From contig JAAEAF010003531.1 of assembly GCA_011037195.1 (NCBI GenBank), positions 1-64,000 of the forward strand: a stretch of 64,000 nucleotides of DNA, read 5' to 3'. Below, one piece after another: positions 52,910 to 64,000 of the stretch (positions are counted from its first letter, which is position 1; each line of letters starts with the position of its first letter). The stretch comes from Triatoma infestans. Lineage: Eukaryota > Arthropoda > Insecta > Hemiptera > Reduviidae. Position numbers and translations under genes: made by a program. Under the pieces are notes generated by a model, which did no database searches, had not been told where the DNA came from, and saw nothing but the letters and a program-made list of their open reading frames with translations.

Positions 52910-53245
52910 ACCACAAAATGAAGCTGGCTACCACGGAAAATGTCTCTGATACAATGAAATCATTGGTAGAGTTCTAAATTTGAAGAAAATTGTTTAACCC
53001 GGTAGTGCGATTTTACAGAATTTATTTATTTATTTATTTTTTTAATTATCTCGGAAAGACCCTAGCGATTTCCATTTAAACTAAGTGCACAGATAATTTG
53101 ACCTGTCACTTGTATTTGAAAAATTTTTTGTAGAAAATTTTGATTTAATGTAGTTCTGCGAAATTTGTAGTATTAAAAATTTCAAATGTAAAAAATTGTT
53201 TGCAACATTAAGAGAAAGTCGTGTGAGTGTTTCACACTAGACATT

Positions 53246-55048
53246 TTATGATGAAAATGATTCCAACATTAAATTTTTATATTTACATTAAACATAAATT
53301 GGTCTATCGCTTGTATTTGGAATATTACTTGGAATAAATTTTTAATTTAGGATAGTTTTGAGGAAGTATGTAGTTACGTTTTCTTTGATTTCAAAATATT
53401 ATACGATCTAACCTTCACCTTTGTATGATAATGACAATTAAAATTCCTTGTTCCGAAGAGAAACGGTTGACTGGAAATTTTTGCAGTTTTCCAGGGAATT
53501 TTCTTTATTTTTAAGAAACTGGTATGTTACACTTCCCTCAAAAGAGTGATTCCCCCCCCCCCCCACACACACCTATTGAAGGTAAATAAAGAACGTAAAT
53601 AAAAAATCAAGTTTAAAGAAAATTTGATTGACGTCATATTTTTAAATGGATATTATAATACCACTGACAGGAGATAATCAGGTCAGATGGAGAAATAATT
53701 CTCCCAGAAATAAATTAATGATAATAACATACAGCTAAGCAAATTATCACACAGTCAGTGCATACCACATCTTTTTTTCCCAATTTTTACTACAGATTTT
53801 TCTTTTTTTAATTTTTTTTTAAAAAGCTAATAGTTCAATTTCTTTATGTTAAATTCATCTTCTGAAGGAAATATTCATTCAAACTATAATTTTAATAAGT
53901 TTATTAATGAAATATTTAACTTATTGTTGAAATATAGATAATAATTATAATAATAATGATGTGATATGGTCTTACCTCCACCCTTTTCACTAATCTTCCT
54001 ACGCTCACTATATAAGCAGTACGCCTACTTTTGTTGTTTGCTTTGTAGCGTATATATATATATGTTGATGTGTTATCGTTGGTAACAGATGAGTAGTGGG
54101 GGGCTTGTACACCAAACTCCATCGGGGGACTTGTATAGATCAACAGGTATTGCGCGCCTGGTTGTTTCAGTCTTCTTATCACCACCATAATAAGACGCGG
54201 CGCCAGTGTCATATTTAATTAGTTTTATTATCTTAATAATTATTATAACCATTATTTTAATAGTTTTGTTTATAATGTGCATATATCATGTATATGTGAT
54301 TTGGTGAACTAAGGAATTATAAAACTCACCAACTTATAATAATATCATGTGCTGGACTACTGGGTTAATGTATTTAATTGATCTCATAGATTTTTATTCG
54401 ATTTATGAAATGATGTAAGTATCCATTTTTTTTTTTAAATACGTAACATTATTTTACTGTAATTTTTGTATGTATTTATAACAACAGTTTTTTGCAACTA
54501 TTAATAATAACCGATAATTAGTGGAAAAGTATAATTTGTGTAAATAGAAAATGACAAGAGATTTATTTATTTTCAAGCAGTAGGAAAATCAGATTGAAAA
54601 TAGAAAATTTGTTGTGTGATTATATATTTTATAGTATGAAAGTTTATTTAGAATTTTCTGCATTTTTCCTTTGTTTTTGAGTTACGAATATACTGGGAGA
54701 AAAAAAACAGATCTTTATGGTAAAGTGATTAATATTGGTAATTTTGTTGATTAGGGATTAGTAAATAGTTTGATGATATTTCTTGAATTCTCAGCTTTCT
54801 TCACTTTAAAATGCTAAACTTTATACATATTCAATTGTGTTTAAATTAAGATTATAATTTATTGATATGTATATATTTGAAAATAATTTAAATTTTATAG
54901 GAAATAAAGATTACTTGCAGTATAACTATTATTTTAATAATAACTAAATGCTATTCATCCAATTTCAAAAATTATCCATTTAGTAATATATTTCTCAAAG
55001 CATCACTTAATTAGATTCTTTTAAGAGCAAAAAGTCTCTTCAGTACAT
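53246..55048. other. AT-rich; no gene recognised
   Basis: C run with (CA)n at 53555-53576; AT microsatellite near 54053-54064. 53270-53650 contains scattered HINE-like words (AGTTTAAAGAAAATTTGATT) but no alignable copy. The 98-residue frame at 53916-54212 shows no motif. Confidence 0.45.
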
Positions 55049-55480
55049 TATTATTATTATTCACAAAAGGGGAGGGCAAACCCTACGCTATCCAAAGCCT
55101 CCCAGGGCCCATATAGCTACCCCTAAAGAATAACAACCACTGGGACTAGAATGAAAATCCAGGCCCAGGTTTTAACCATCTAAGTTTCCCCACAGACCGA
55201 ACAAATCGGACCAAAACCTTAAAAGGACACAGCTTAAGATCCTCTACCGATATCCTATTCCGGCCGAAGGTCCTAAACCTAATCTCCTCACAACCCAAAC
55301 AATCCGTCATCAGATGCATGGGTGTTTCCTCCTCAGTCTCACAAACTCTACAAAAGGGGTCAGGCACGAGTCCCATTATATAGAGATGTCTCCTCAAACC
55401 ACAATGCCCAGTGAGGAATCCAACCAGATGTCTGAGGGAGGTCCGTGAAAGACATCGGACCCCGCTACTCAAAGCTCCGT
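55049..55480 (-). pseudogene. R1-like LINE C-terminus with zinc knuckle
   Basis: Minus-strand frame from 55472 to 55146: SRTSLRHLVGFLTGHCGLRR, HLYIMGLVPDPFCRVCETEE, ETPMHLMTDCLGCEEIRFRT and a C-terminal LKLCPFKVLVRFVRSVGKLR. The knuckle is C-x2-C-x8-H-x4-C. This is the segment after RNase H, here with an open frame to the natural stop. The 3' region ends in (AAT)n complement ATTATTATTATT at 55049-55060. It shares the layout of the copy at 49993 but not the 3' sequence in detail. 5' truncated at about 55480. Confidence 0.8.
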
Positions 55481-56527
55481 CCGGGCCCCAATGAGCATCT
55501 TAGACTGCCGACAACCCACTGCACTCATCCCTCTTCAATATAAGTATATTTAGTTATACTTCTTCAATGTGAATATGTAATTAGCCATCATTATCTTCAA
55601 AATTTTAGCTCATTCAGACTCATGAAATTTTGTATGATTCAAGGTATTTAGTTTAATTTTTTTTTTTTTTTTTTTATCTACGTCGATGCGATGAATTTGG
55701 TGAGCGAAACATTTCCTTACCGTTTGGGTGGCTTTTCTTTGGCAATCTCATTCCACCATTCCATTACTAAATTCCATAGATCCTTCTTCCAACTTCTTCT
55801 TCTTGGCCTTTCTCTTCCTGTTGCCCCTCTTAGTTTTTAGATTATGTCTATTTTCAGTATCCTTTTATCCTTTTCTTCTGAATGCACCTTTATCCATTTT
55901 TACCTCACTTTTCTTTTTGGTTACCAAAAGTTACCCACCCAGCTTTTCTTAATTTGTCAGAGATGGTAGCACTCTAAACCATTCTTAGTTAGTGACGTTA
56001 AATTTCTTTATTTGCCCCCTAATTTTTCATTTCTTTCTCTCTCTCTCTCTCTCTCATGTTTAGAAACATATTCTTCTCTCGCAGATATAAATAAAGCTTC
56101 TTCTATCTTTGTTGTCTTGTGTGTATTGAGCAAAAAAACAAAGAATTATTAGGTTAGGTTAGTACTGTGTAATACTAATTAGATAGTCTTAGACGTCAGA
56201 ATTTTCTTCTTGTCAGTATCAAATCTTACTAACTATTTTCTGCCATTCCGCCATTTGTTAGTATTCTTTTTTTTTTTTATGGTAAATAGTAACATCAATA
56301 TAACCAGCAATATAACCAATATATTATTGGTTTAAAAATGATCTGTTGCTAGAATCCGGTCATTCAGAATAAATAAAAAGCTGACTGATATGGAGAAAGT
56401 CCCAGACAATGCGTTTGGTTTACATCAATAGGAATTTTTTTTTTTTTTTTTTTTTTATTGGTTTTGTTAATTATGTTAACCATTTTTGTCATGAGAGCTG
56501 GACAATCCAATATATTGGAATTGAAAA
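55481..56527. other. No gene; (TC)n microsatellite
   Basis: (TC)n at about 56033-56055, T runs at 55656-55676 and 56437-56458. No frame with recognisable content. Confidence 0.5.
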
Positions 56528-56772
56528 AAAATCCTGTGGTGCAACAGCCCTTGAAGGGCCAAGGTATGCCAGATGGCAACTTGGGGGGGGGGGAGAACGC
56601 CTCGGTTCCTTCGCAGTTAGTTTTGGCCTTTGCTTTCGAGGTTCGCTAGCAATTGTAGCTGCCAATGTTTCTTTCACGATACTGGGTCAACACCGTCTTT
56701 GCGCTCATGGGAATTGAATTCTCTGAATTCTCGCACTAAAGGCAAATGCGCTGGCCACTAGATCAAAGCATA
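56528..56772 (-). mobile_element. tRNA-derived SINE (family 3)
   Basis: Reverse copy. The head (right) has TCTAGTGGCCAGCGC as A-box-like sequence and GAATTCAATTCCC as B-box-like sequence on the minus strand. The body ends (left) with GGTGCAACAGCCCTTGAAGG then GCCAAGGTATGCC, a 3' block like that of SINEs in several insect groups. A T-rich (tail complement) run lies upstream at 56437-56458. Only one copy in the window. Confidence 0.6.
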
Positions 56773-58316
56773 TGAGGGCATTGCTATGGCTTCTAAATGG
56801 ATGAACTGCCAAAATATTGGTGGAAAAAAACAGCCTTAGTCCTCTCTTTTCTGTTACGTACATTTTTCTCGTTCGTTTTTTTTTTCGTTCAATCACAAGA
56901 TGTGGAACTCTTGAGCGCTGTAGACTACTTTGCTGGTTGCATTCCCTGAGATAGTTTGTGCTCTGTCCTTTTCACTTTTTCTTAAAAATTATCTTGGTTA
57001 ATATATTATGTAATTTGTAGATGGATTTCTTAGTTTGTATTATTGTTTATTGTCCCTAATCATTAGCTAAATTTGTCATAGAGCCTATGGACTCTATCCT
57101 ACATTCTTTGTTCTATAATTTAGTTTTATTCCCTTCTAATGAAACTATATATGCATTTGTAACGCTTCTCCTTTCATAATTGCTAGAATATTTTCAGCGC
57201 TGCAAGAGAATTTACGTTAGGTGTTCTTTGAAAACTTTTTTTTAAAATTTTTACAAAATTAACAATAAACAATAAATAGCAATAATTAACAGTAAAGTTT
57301 TAACTGCTACATTAAAAGAGCAAATGTTAATGTCGTCATTCTGCTTCGACACTGTATTCACATATAAGATTATTTGTGATCTTTATTTTATATAGACGCA
57401 GTTTCTTGAGATTCCTTTCTTTTTTGCGCGATCTTACAACTCTTGCTATTGGTTAAAAACAATATCTTTTTGAAACACTTTTGGAATCTTTTATGCTCGA
57501 GTTAAGAGGATATATTTTCCTACATGCAGCAAGAATTTTTTACTGCAGCAGAATTTTCATCACCTATATACAGTCACCACTACCAAATAAACATATATAT
57601 TTTGAATGAGACTATAATGAAATATTGTATTGTATCTCTGTATTATTGTGTTAAACTATAACTATTCTAGGTCACTTTCCTAGAAATACAGAACATTATT
57701 TAATTAAATCTTAACTAATAACGTTATTGTTTATTTGAATATTTCGGTTGTATTATTTATATATGGGCTAATACAAACTATAGTAAATATTTATATTACA
57801 ATCAACCAGCCTATTGTTTGTAAAGAGATCACTCCTCCTGAGTAGAGATAAAAAAAAAAAATGACTACATATTATTAAAGAAGAAAGTAGATCAAGTTGT
57901 TTTGATACAAAAAGGTTTTGTGAAACTGATTTTTATTTCCCATTCATTTGACCTTAATTGATGTTAATTAAAACATTTTTTTGTTTTGTTATTGGCCGTT
58001 TCGGGACCAATCTAGTTTGTTAGAAGTTGGTTTACCGACTGCTACGTCATATTTTAGTTTATTAAAATTAAATTGTACTGTTTTCTTGAATACTATTGTA
58101 AATCTGGTTCATCTATTTATTTCATTTAGCCTATATCAGCATTGGAATAAGCACACAACTAATTCCCACCTTAAAGTGTTTATATCAGCAAATATTGTTT
58201 TTATTATTAACCGAGTCATTAACCCAGTTCAACATGTACTTAATTTTTTTCTTTTCATTTAGTAATAAAATTTAACATAAAATTATATTTTAATTAACAA
58301 CAATAATAATAAAAAT
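56773..58316. other. AT-rich, no recognised feature
   Basis: Nothing supported. Open frames here are short and without motifs. Confidence 0.5.
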
Positions 58317-59301
58317 CCGGTGTGAAACATTCATACAACTTTCTCTTACTCCAATTTTCAAAATTGAAAATGACAAATTTTATTAGTGTACCACATTTAA
58401 TAAAATCCATCGGAGTCCGTCGAAAACCGAAAAACTATTCAGTAAAAGCGCACTTCCGGTTTACTAATTTTTTTGAAACTCGGAATTTTAGCCAGATATT
58501 TATTTCTAATTAATTCTGTTTGGATGGTAGAATTGTATAATCAACTATGATAGTACTTTAGAGAGAAACATAACCCCGCTCCCCTCCCCTAAAAGCGCCC
58601 TTATATGAATTTTCCCATAGAAATATTTAAATAAAAGTTGTAGTTCTTTATATTTATAGTACACATTTCTAGTATAAAGAAAATCGTTGAAGCCGTTTTC
58701 GAGAAAATACCAGAAAACTGAGAAAATACATTTCAGCAAAAACACACTTTTTCGGTCATCCGATTTTTTCAAACTCAGAATTTCAACAACATATTTAATT
58801 CTAATTAATATTATTTAGATGACAGAATTGTATACAAAACTGAAATAGAAGTTTAGAGTAAAACCTACCCCACCCCTTCCCCAAAACTGCCCTTAAATGA
58901 ATTTTTCTGGAGAAATGTTTCAAATAAAAGTTGTAGCTCTTTGTATGTATAGTTGATATACCAAGTTTCAAAAAAATCGTCTGAGCTATTTTTGAGAAAT
59001 TTGAAAAAAGTAAAAAAAAAAAACAAAAAAAAACTAGTAAAGTGGTACTTTCGGTTTAGGAATTTTGACAGATGACCCACTGTCGGATCCCATGGTGATA
59101 CCTAAACGGAATATCAAGTTTGAATTTTCTACGATTTTTCGTTTTTGAGCTATGCTTTTTACATGCACACACACACACACACATTTTCTAAAAAACACTT
59201 TTTTGACCTCCGGTGACCTCAAAACGGATATTTCAGGTGAAAATCGATATCGAAATTTGACACGATTACAATACTTCCTCTTACTAGGAGTAAGAGAAAG
59301 T
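58317..59301 (+). mobile_element. HINE-like repeat, full length, clearest modules
   Basis: Left end CCGGTGTGAAACATTCATAC. Modules start at CGCACTTCCGGTTTACTAAT (58447), the CACACTTTTTCGGTCATCC equivalent (58742) and a partial third GGTACTTTCGGTTTAGG (59043): spacing ~295-300 bp. C-run motifs at 58574-58600 and 58868-58892. (CA)n at 59165-59182. Right end CTCTTACTAGGAGTAAGAG, GTAAAAA at 59301. Confidence 0.9.
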
Positions 59302-60484
59302 AAAAACTTTTCTATTTGATAGAAGATAAGTTAGTAAATAATTTTCTATCAGATAATAAATCTTTAGTTTCTTTACGATTTTTAAATTTTAGTATTTATG
59401 TTTATTGATGTATTAAGTTATTAAGTGATAAACATAATTTCTGTCAGCAGTATTATATCTGTCGACCGATTATAATGACGTCAGGCGATTGCTGAAGTTG
59501 ATGAAGTTAAAGGAATTAGATAATCATTTTTATTATCTCATTTAATTTTTTGGGTCTATTGAGAAAGAATCTTGAGAATGATGTCATTATGGGTATGTAG
59601 TATGTGTGCATTTATGGGTGGGTTGAAACAATTAGAGAAAATTATTGGGATTGCTGTGATAAAAGCTTGTTCAACAAACAGTTTATATAAATTATGCATT
59701 AAAATCACGATCAATGAATATACGTACGAATTTTAATTCTATATCTAATAGTTGAGATAATTGTGAAGGAAGCATTTGCTTCAACAAAATGGTGGAAATA
59801 TTCTGCAAATCATTAGTTCTTTTTGTGTATGTTTTGTAACAAGTTTATTCCTTTCAAAAATGGCTAGCCTGAATTGCTGCTTGACTAAGAAGTATATTTT
59901 GGCAAATGAGAAAATTATAGCAGAAATACAATAACTTCTTTAAACAGGAAAGAAATGAGGTAAGATTTATTGACAAATAGATTAGATTGTAAAAAGCAGG
60001 AGCCATCTGTAAATGCAGTTAGATGGCCTGCACATACAACCAATCACACAACTGATATGTGTTTATTATAATGAGAAATGCTTCATAATCTTTTATTCCT
60101 ATGTAGCCTTTGCTGTCATAATTCTTATTAACATTAGCTGGAACTGTTGGTAGTTTTTTTCATTTTTGTTTACATCATAAACGAAAATACATCATTGCTT
60201 AACCAATAAAAAGACCAAGTTAATTGATGATAGTAAGGTGACCTCATTAGACATATGGGAATGATATAGAAATATTATAGAACCAAGTTATTGCACTATT
60301 AGATACAATTTGGTTAAAGGTCAGTTTTATGTAATCGAAACTCTCACATTTTTAAATTAGCCCTATAGTTTAAAATAAAAACTATGTAAATATGTAATAA
60401 TTATGACAATTCCTCAATATAAACACAGTCTTACTTTGTATTACTAAAGTATCGAAACCGTCCCTGTGGGACATAAAACGTATT
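59302..60484. other. AT-rich, no recognised feature
   Basis: No gene or terminal repeats identified in this 1.2-kb interval. Confidence 0.5.
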
Positions 60485-61333
60485 TACGAGGTCATTCAAT
60501 ATGTAACGAGACAAATCGCTGTAACTCAGAAACGGTTTGCCTAATGAAATACAATAGTTTCAGAGCGTCAAGTTGGCATCCTTATACTTAGTTTCTCATC
60601 AGCTGTACGAGAGTATTTAGTAAGCATAACTTCGAATGTATTCAATTGTGTTAACAATGACGAGTCCGCTCGAGCATTGCACCTCGGAAGAACAACGCTC
60701 AGTGATTAGATTTTTAGTTGCAGAGGGTATCAAGGTAGTGAAATCTACTAAAGTGTACGGGAATAATTGTTTGAACCGTTCGAACGTTTACAAAAATGGG
60801 TAGAACAGTTTAAAAGAGGCCGTGTAAGTGTCTGTGAAGAGCTGCGAAATAGACGACCGGTTGAAGTTGCAACTTTCTCCTCGAATATCGCATTAACACG
60901 TTAATTCAGGACAACAGGCGTATCAGTGTTGAACTGATAGCTGAAGAAGTGGACGTGGGTGTTGGAACTGTCCATAACCAGCGTAACTGTCCAGTTGGAC
61001 ACCTACAAAGAAACCAAGAAAAAGTGGGGTGGGAGTTCCTTCTACATCTACCCTACAGCCCCGACCTCGCCCCATCGGACTTCCATTTGATTGGACCCTT
61101 AAAGAGGCTCTACGTGGAAAACATTTTCAATCCAATGAAGAAGTAAAAAATCCGTACAAAAGTAGCTTCGAGATCAGTCCAAAGTATTTTATGCCAGAAG
61201 CATACACAAATTAGAAGAACGATGGGATAAGTGTATAAATATTGCTGGGAACTATGTTGAAAAGTAGCCAAAGTTGTATTGATTAAATAAATCGTTTTTG
61301 AGTACAACTATTTGTCTCATTACTTATTGTATA
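60485..61333 (+). mobile_element. mariner element (second family), deleted
   Basis: Left end TACGAGGTCATTCAATATGT, then AACGAGACAAAT; the right end reversed reads ACAATAAGTAATGAGACAAA. The outermost right bases have decayed, so the exact end (61320-61333) is uncertain. About 850 bp with a broken, internally deleted transposase on the plus strand. Confidence 0.8.
60658..61267 (+). pseudogene. mariner transposase (second family), catalytic centre deleted
   Basis: Starts MTSPLEHCTSEEQRSVIRFL then VAEGIK. After frame changes it reads NRSNVYK and WVEQFKRGRVSVCEELRNRR (first DNA-binding part), and VELIAEEVDVGVGTVHN (second helix-turn-helix). The region with the first two Asp residues is deleted near 61030. 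It resumes HLPYSPDLAPSDFHLIGPLK with the third Asp, and after a frame change ends LEERWDKCINIAGNYVEK and a stop at about 61267. Pattern of loss parallels the mariner at 6033. Confidence 0.85.
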
Positions 61334-61804
61334 TAATACTCTCATAATTGTATATAAGACCTGATTCGACCGTTTCATTATATTTGGTCTATGAGTTTAC
61401 TGAAGTGCTTGGACAGAATACTTCTTCTTGTCTTCTATGTTCTACTCCAAGATTCTGTTTTGTAAGGAAGGAAATTAATAAGTGATTATATCGTTCAGAT
61501 ATTTAGAAAACAGCGTTATTTCTTAGATGACTAGTACTTTCTGATTCTTTTCAATATGTAGTATTATTTAGATCAGTGGCTCGTAGTGGCCCTATTCTGT
61601 GTTGGAATCTGCCACAGTTATTACATGGTTTAATTATCCTCATCTATCTCATTAGAAGTAGGTGTGTAAATATGATTCTTAGGTGTTGTCTAAAATAGTT
61701 CTTGTTAAATTATTAATTTTAAACATTTACTTAATAACATTTAGTATTCTGAGCACATGATCTTCTTTGGATTATAAATGTTTAAAACAAATTTACCATC
61801 CAAT
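61334..61804. other. No recognised feature
   Basis: AT-rich spacer between the mariner and the HINE-like pair. Confidence 0.5.
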
Positions 61805-62290
61805 TTTATTTTCTTTTACTACTGTAAGAAGAGGTGTCGCCATTGTGCAGATTTCTGATATTGTCGTTTTCATCGGAAAAATATGTTTTAAGACCCCATG
61901 AATGGAGAAAAATATGTTTCTAGCGAATGGTCTCTGAGGGATGTAATCAGAATATTTGAAATACGAAAAATCGCAGTAAAGCTCAACTTGACATTCTGTC
62001 ACCACCGCTTCTGATAATGTTTTGGTAAAATCTATCAACCGGAAGTGCAGCCTACTTTATTAAATGGTTTTTCCAGTTTCTCGCGTTTTTTATCGTAAAC
62101 GGCTCCTTTAAACTTCGTATACTATCCTCTCACATAAATGCCTATAACTTTTATTTCAAATATTTAATTGATTTTGGGGAAGTTCTAGGGGTGTACTAAC
62201 ATTAACGTTTCCTCCAAATTGCCAGTACAGTAATTTCGAAATAATTCTAAAATAAACTCGAAAACCAACTTACCAAAGCCACAATTCAGT
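61805..62290 (-). mobile_element. HINE-like repeat, reverse half
   Basis: Right-end block TCTTTTACTACTGTAAGAAG at 61812, TTTTCATCGGAAAAATATGT, ATCAACCGGAAGTGCAGCCT (62035) and GGGGAAGTTCTAGGGGTGTA. It faces the next copy with which it forms an inverted pair. Confidence 0.65.
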
Positions 62291-62365
62291 GACATGATAT
62301 TCTTCAAATTTGGAATTCAAGCAATGCAGTAAAGTTCAAGAATATATAAAGTTTAAAGAAAATCA

Positions 62366-63232
62366 TTGGAGTCACTCACTTACTGCACTTTCCAAAAATG
62401 TAACTGACAAATTTTATAGTTAGTATATCAAATTTAATGAAATTCGTCGATATTTTTATGGAAAAAATAGCAAAAACTGAAAAAGCTGTTCAGTAAAAAC
62501 GCACTTGGAACTTTGACAATCTACTTATTTCTCGTAATTACTTGTGTTTGGATGATAGAATTGTGTAATAAGCCATGATAATAGCACTTTAGAGGAAAAC
62601 ATAATCCCACCCCTCCGCCAAAAGCCCACTAAAATGACTTTACCCGGAGAAAATGTTAAAACTTGCAGCTCTTTATATGTATAGTTCCAATTCCTAGTTT
62701 AGTAAAGAAAATCGTTAGAGTCGTTTTACTGAATATAGCAGAAAGGTGAAAAATACTTTTCAGTAAAAACGCACTTCTGGTCATCTGATTTTCTTCAAAC
62801 TCAGAATTTCAACAACATATTTAACTCTAACCTAATATTATTTAATTTAGATGATAGAATTGTGTAATAAACTGAAATAGCACTTTGGAGGAAACCATAA
62901 CCCCACCCCTTCCCCAAAGTTATCTATCCATAAATGAATTTTCCTGGAGAAAGGTTTCAAATAAAAATTGTACTCTTTGTATGTGTAGTTGATATACCTA
63001 GTTTGAAGAAAATCGTCGGAGCCATTTTTGAGAAAATCACAAAAAAACTGAAAAAAAAAAAAACATTCTGTAAAGTGGCATTTCCGGTTGAACGAGCTTT
63101 ACGAAAAGCTTATTCTTAGCTGGTAGTACTTTTTAACGAAATATTGTATGAACGTTCTGCGATTTTTCGTTTTTGAGATATGCTTGAAATTTGACACGAT
63201 TAAAATATTTCTTTTTACTAGATAAAATAAAA
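62366..63232 (+). mobile_element. HINE-like repeat, left end truncated
   Basis: Begins inside the left end (ACTCACTTACTGCACTTTCC), with two modules (CGCACTTGGAACTTTGAC, CGCACTTCTGGTCATCTGAT) and a shortened third part that lacks the (CA)n. It ends GACACGATTAAAATATTTC, TTTTTACTAGATAAAATAAAA. Confidence 0.75.
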
Positions 63233-64000
63233 ATATTTTTATGATTTCTTACAGGAATCAATGAAAAGATTTAAAATCAATATTTTTTATGAAAATGATA
63301 ATTAAATTTCGCAAACTTGGGAAAAATTAAATAAAGTGTTCGCGCGAATTCCTTATAGCAAATTATTATATTTATAAAAACTGTATGATATTTGATTTTT
63401 GATTGAATTGATTGATGAAATGAATGTTCACTATGAACACTTGCTCTATAAAGCTAAAATGAGTACGTATTTTGAAGCTCTTTACAATAACGTAATAAAT
63501 ATACTATATATCAATTATTATATAATATATATATATCAACTAGTGATGCCTTAACTGTCACTGGCCTTGAACATTTATTTGGGTCGACATTTGTTTCTAT
63601 TAATAAACAAAAATTTAAATTGAAATGTCTAAGATAAATAAATAAAACAATTATATTGGTCTATTTTGATGAAATCAAATTACATACGTTGTAACCATGT
63701 CAAACTGAGGAATAGTTATGTTTGTTTGTATAAGTCATTTCATAGAAATGAACACCTGAGGCGAAATGTTAACATTGTGGCCAGCTGTTTTCTATACACC
63801 TTGTTTGTCCTACAATACTAATTTCATTTACTATACACGATGTAATATTATTGTTAGTTACCAATTGATAGTTACATATTTACTAAAGTTTTCGATAATA
63901 TGACAAAATTATAATGCCTTAATTATACATAACGCAGCATATGTGTGCTGGTTAATTCTTTTGATTTGGCAACTTTTATTCCCCTCTCCTTAGGTTTTTT
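63233..64000. other. AT-rich, no recognised feature
   Basis: (AT)n near 63517-63536. No gene or repeat termini seen. Confidence 0.5.

Larger units (their letters stand above)
52220..52950. mobile_element. Composite Penelope-like insertion with ~16-bp flanks
   Basis: TACAATAAAATCGTTG (52207) and TACAATGAAATCATTG (52950) flank the insertion with two mismatches. Inside: one arm at 52222-52370, ~310 bp of unrelated sequence, then a second unit from 52684 (GTTGTGGTGGTTGGTTCTGC) with both inverted arms (52722-52800 and 52868-52950) only ~67 bp apart. The two left units are in direct tandem order, the last arm is inverted. Tandem and inverted partial copies at one site are typical of Penelope-like elements. 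No reverse transcriptase. Confidence 0.65.
52085..53245 (-). mobile_element. HINE-like repeat split by the Penelope-like composite
   Basis: Reverse copy: 52085-52206 (AGAAAAATTAGATTTTGGTG, CAATTTACGGTTTACC) continues at 52966 (GTAGAGTTCTAAATTTGAAG, CCCGGTAGTGCGATTTTACA) and ends GAGAAAGTCGTGTGAGTGTT then TCACACTAGAC at 53245. The same order without interruption is seen at 32190-32340. Confidence 0.75.

Noticed and set aside
56409..56717. 102-residue frame near the family-3 SINE
   Set aside because: It is a translation of the SINE body and a T run.

Overview
The window is AT-rich animal DNA, most likely from an insect. It holds mariner-type, pogo-like and PIF/Harbinger-like DNA transposons, Helitrons, LINEs with RNase H and a C-terminal zinc knuckle, tRNA-headed SINEs and Penelope-type foldback pieces. 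There are no bacterial operons. I find no intact host gene. Nearly everything recognisable is a mobile-element remnant in which coding frames are broken or the catalytic core is deleted.

Layout. 1-1621 is the 3' part of a Helitron with a decayed Pif1-like helicase; a second, internally deleted copy with both ends lies at 42521-43405. A tRNA-derived SINE family recurs at 1870, 3919, 23433, 27549, 35318 and 51660. Two other tRNA-headed SINEs sit at 10179 and 56528. A pogo-like element (3313-4661), two mariner elements (6033-6963, 60485-61333), a mariner C-terminal fragment (24540-24792), a long-TIR mariner-like element (21795-23113), a KRBA2/Ginger-like element with 200-bp TIRs (32749-33615) and a PIF/Harbinger element with a MADF frame (46749-47598) are DNA transposons. 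LINE 3' ends lie at 9330, 14000, 28548, 31490, 35685, 38045, 45090, 49993 and 55049. Two inverted, degenerate copies of an AIMP2-like exon (16673, 17660) are the only possible host-gene remains.

The dominant family is a roughly 1-kb repeat present in about twenty full or partial copies. It is built of ~295-bp direct modules, has subterminal inverted repeats, a terminal hairpin at one end, sits in A/T runs, and carries a conserved four-run G tract in each module. This architecture resembles non-autonomous Helentrons (HINE/DINE-1 type). Full-length copies are at 11761, 25468, 40910 and 58317.

The other notable system is a set of foldback elements (24858-25440, 48768-49036, 52220-52950). Their inverted arms each carry a hammerhead-ribozyme-like core: CUGANGA, stem II, GAAA, then a palindromic CCGG and the cleavage-site UC. 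This fits Penelope-like retroelement termini, which are known to encode hammerheads. Two insertions have long direct flanks (13 and 16 bp). Nesting gives a relative order of events: mariner, LINE and Penelope-like insertions all lie inside older copies of the 1-kb repeat.
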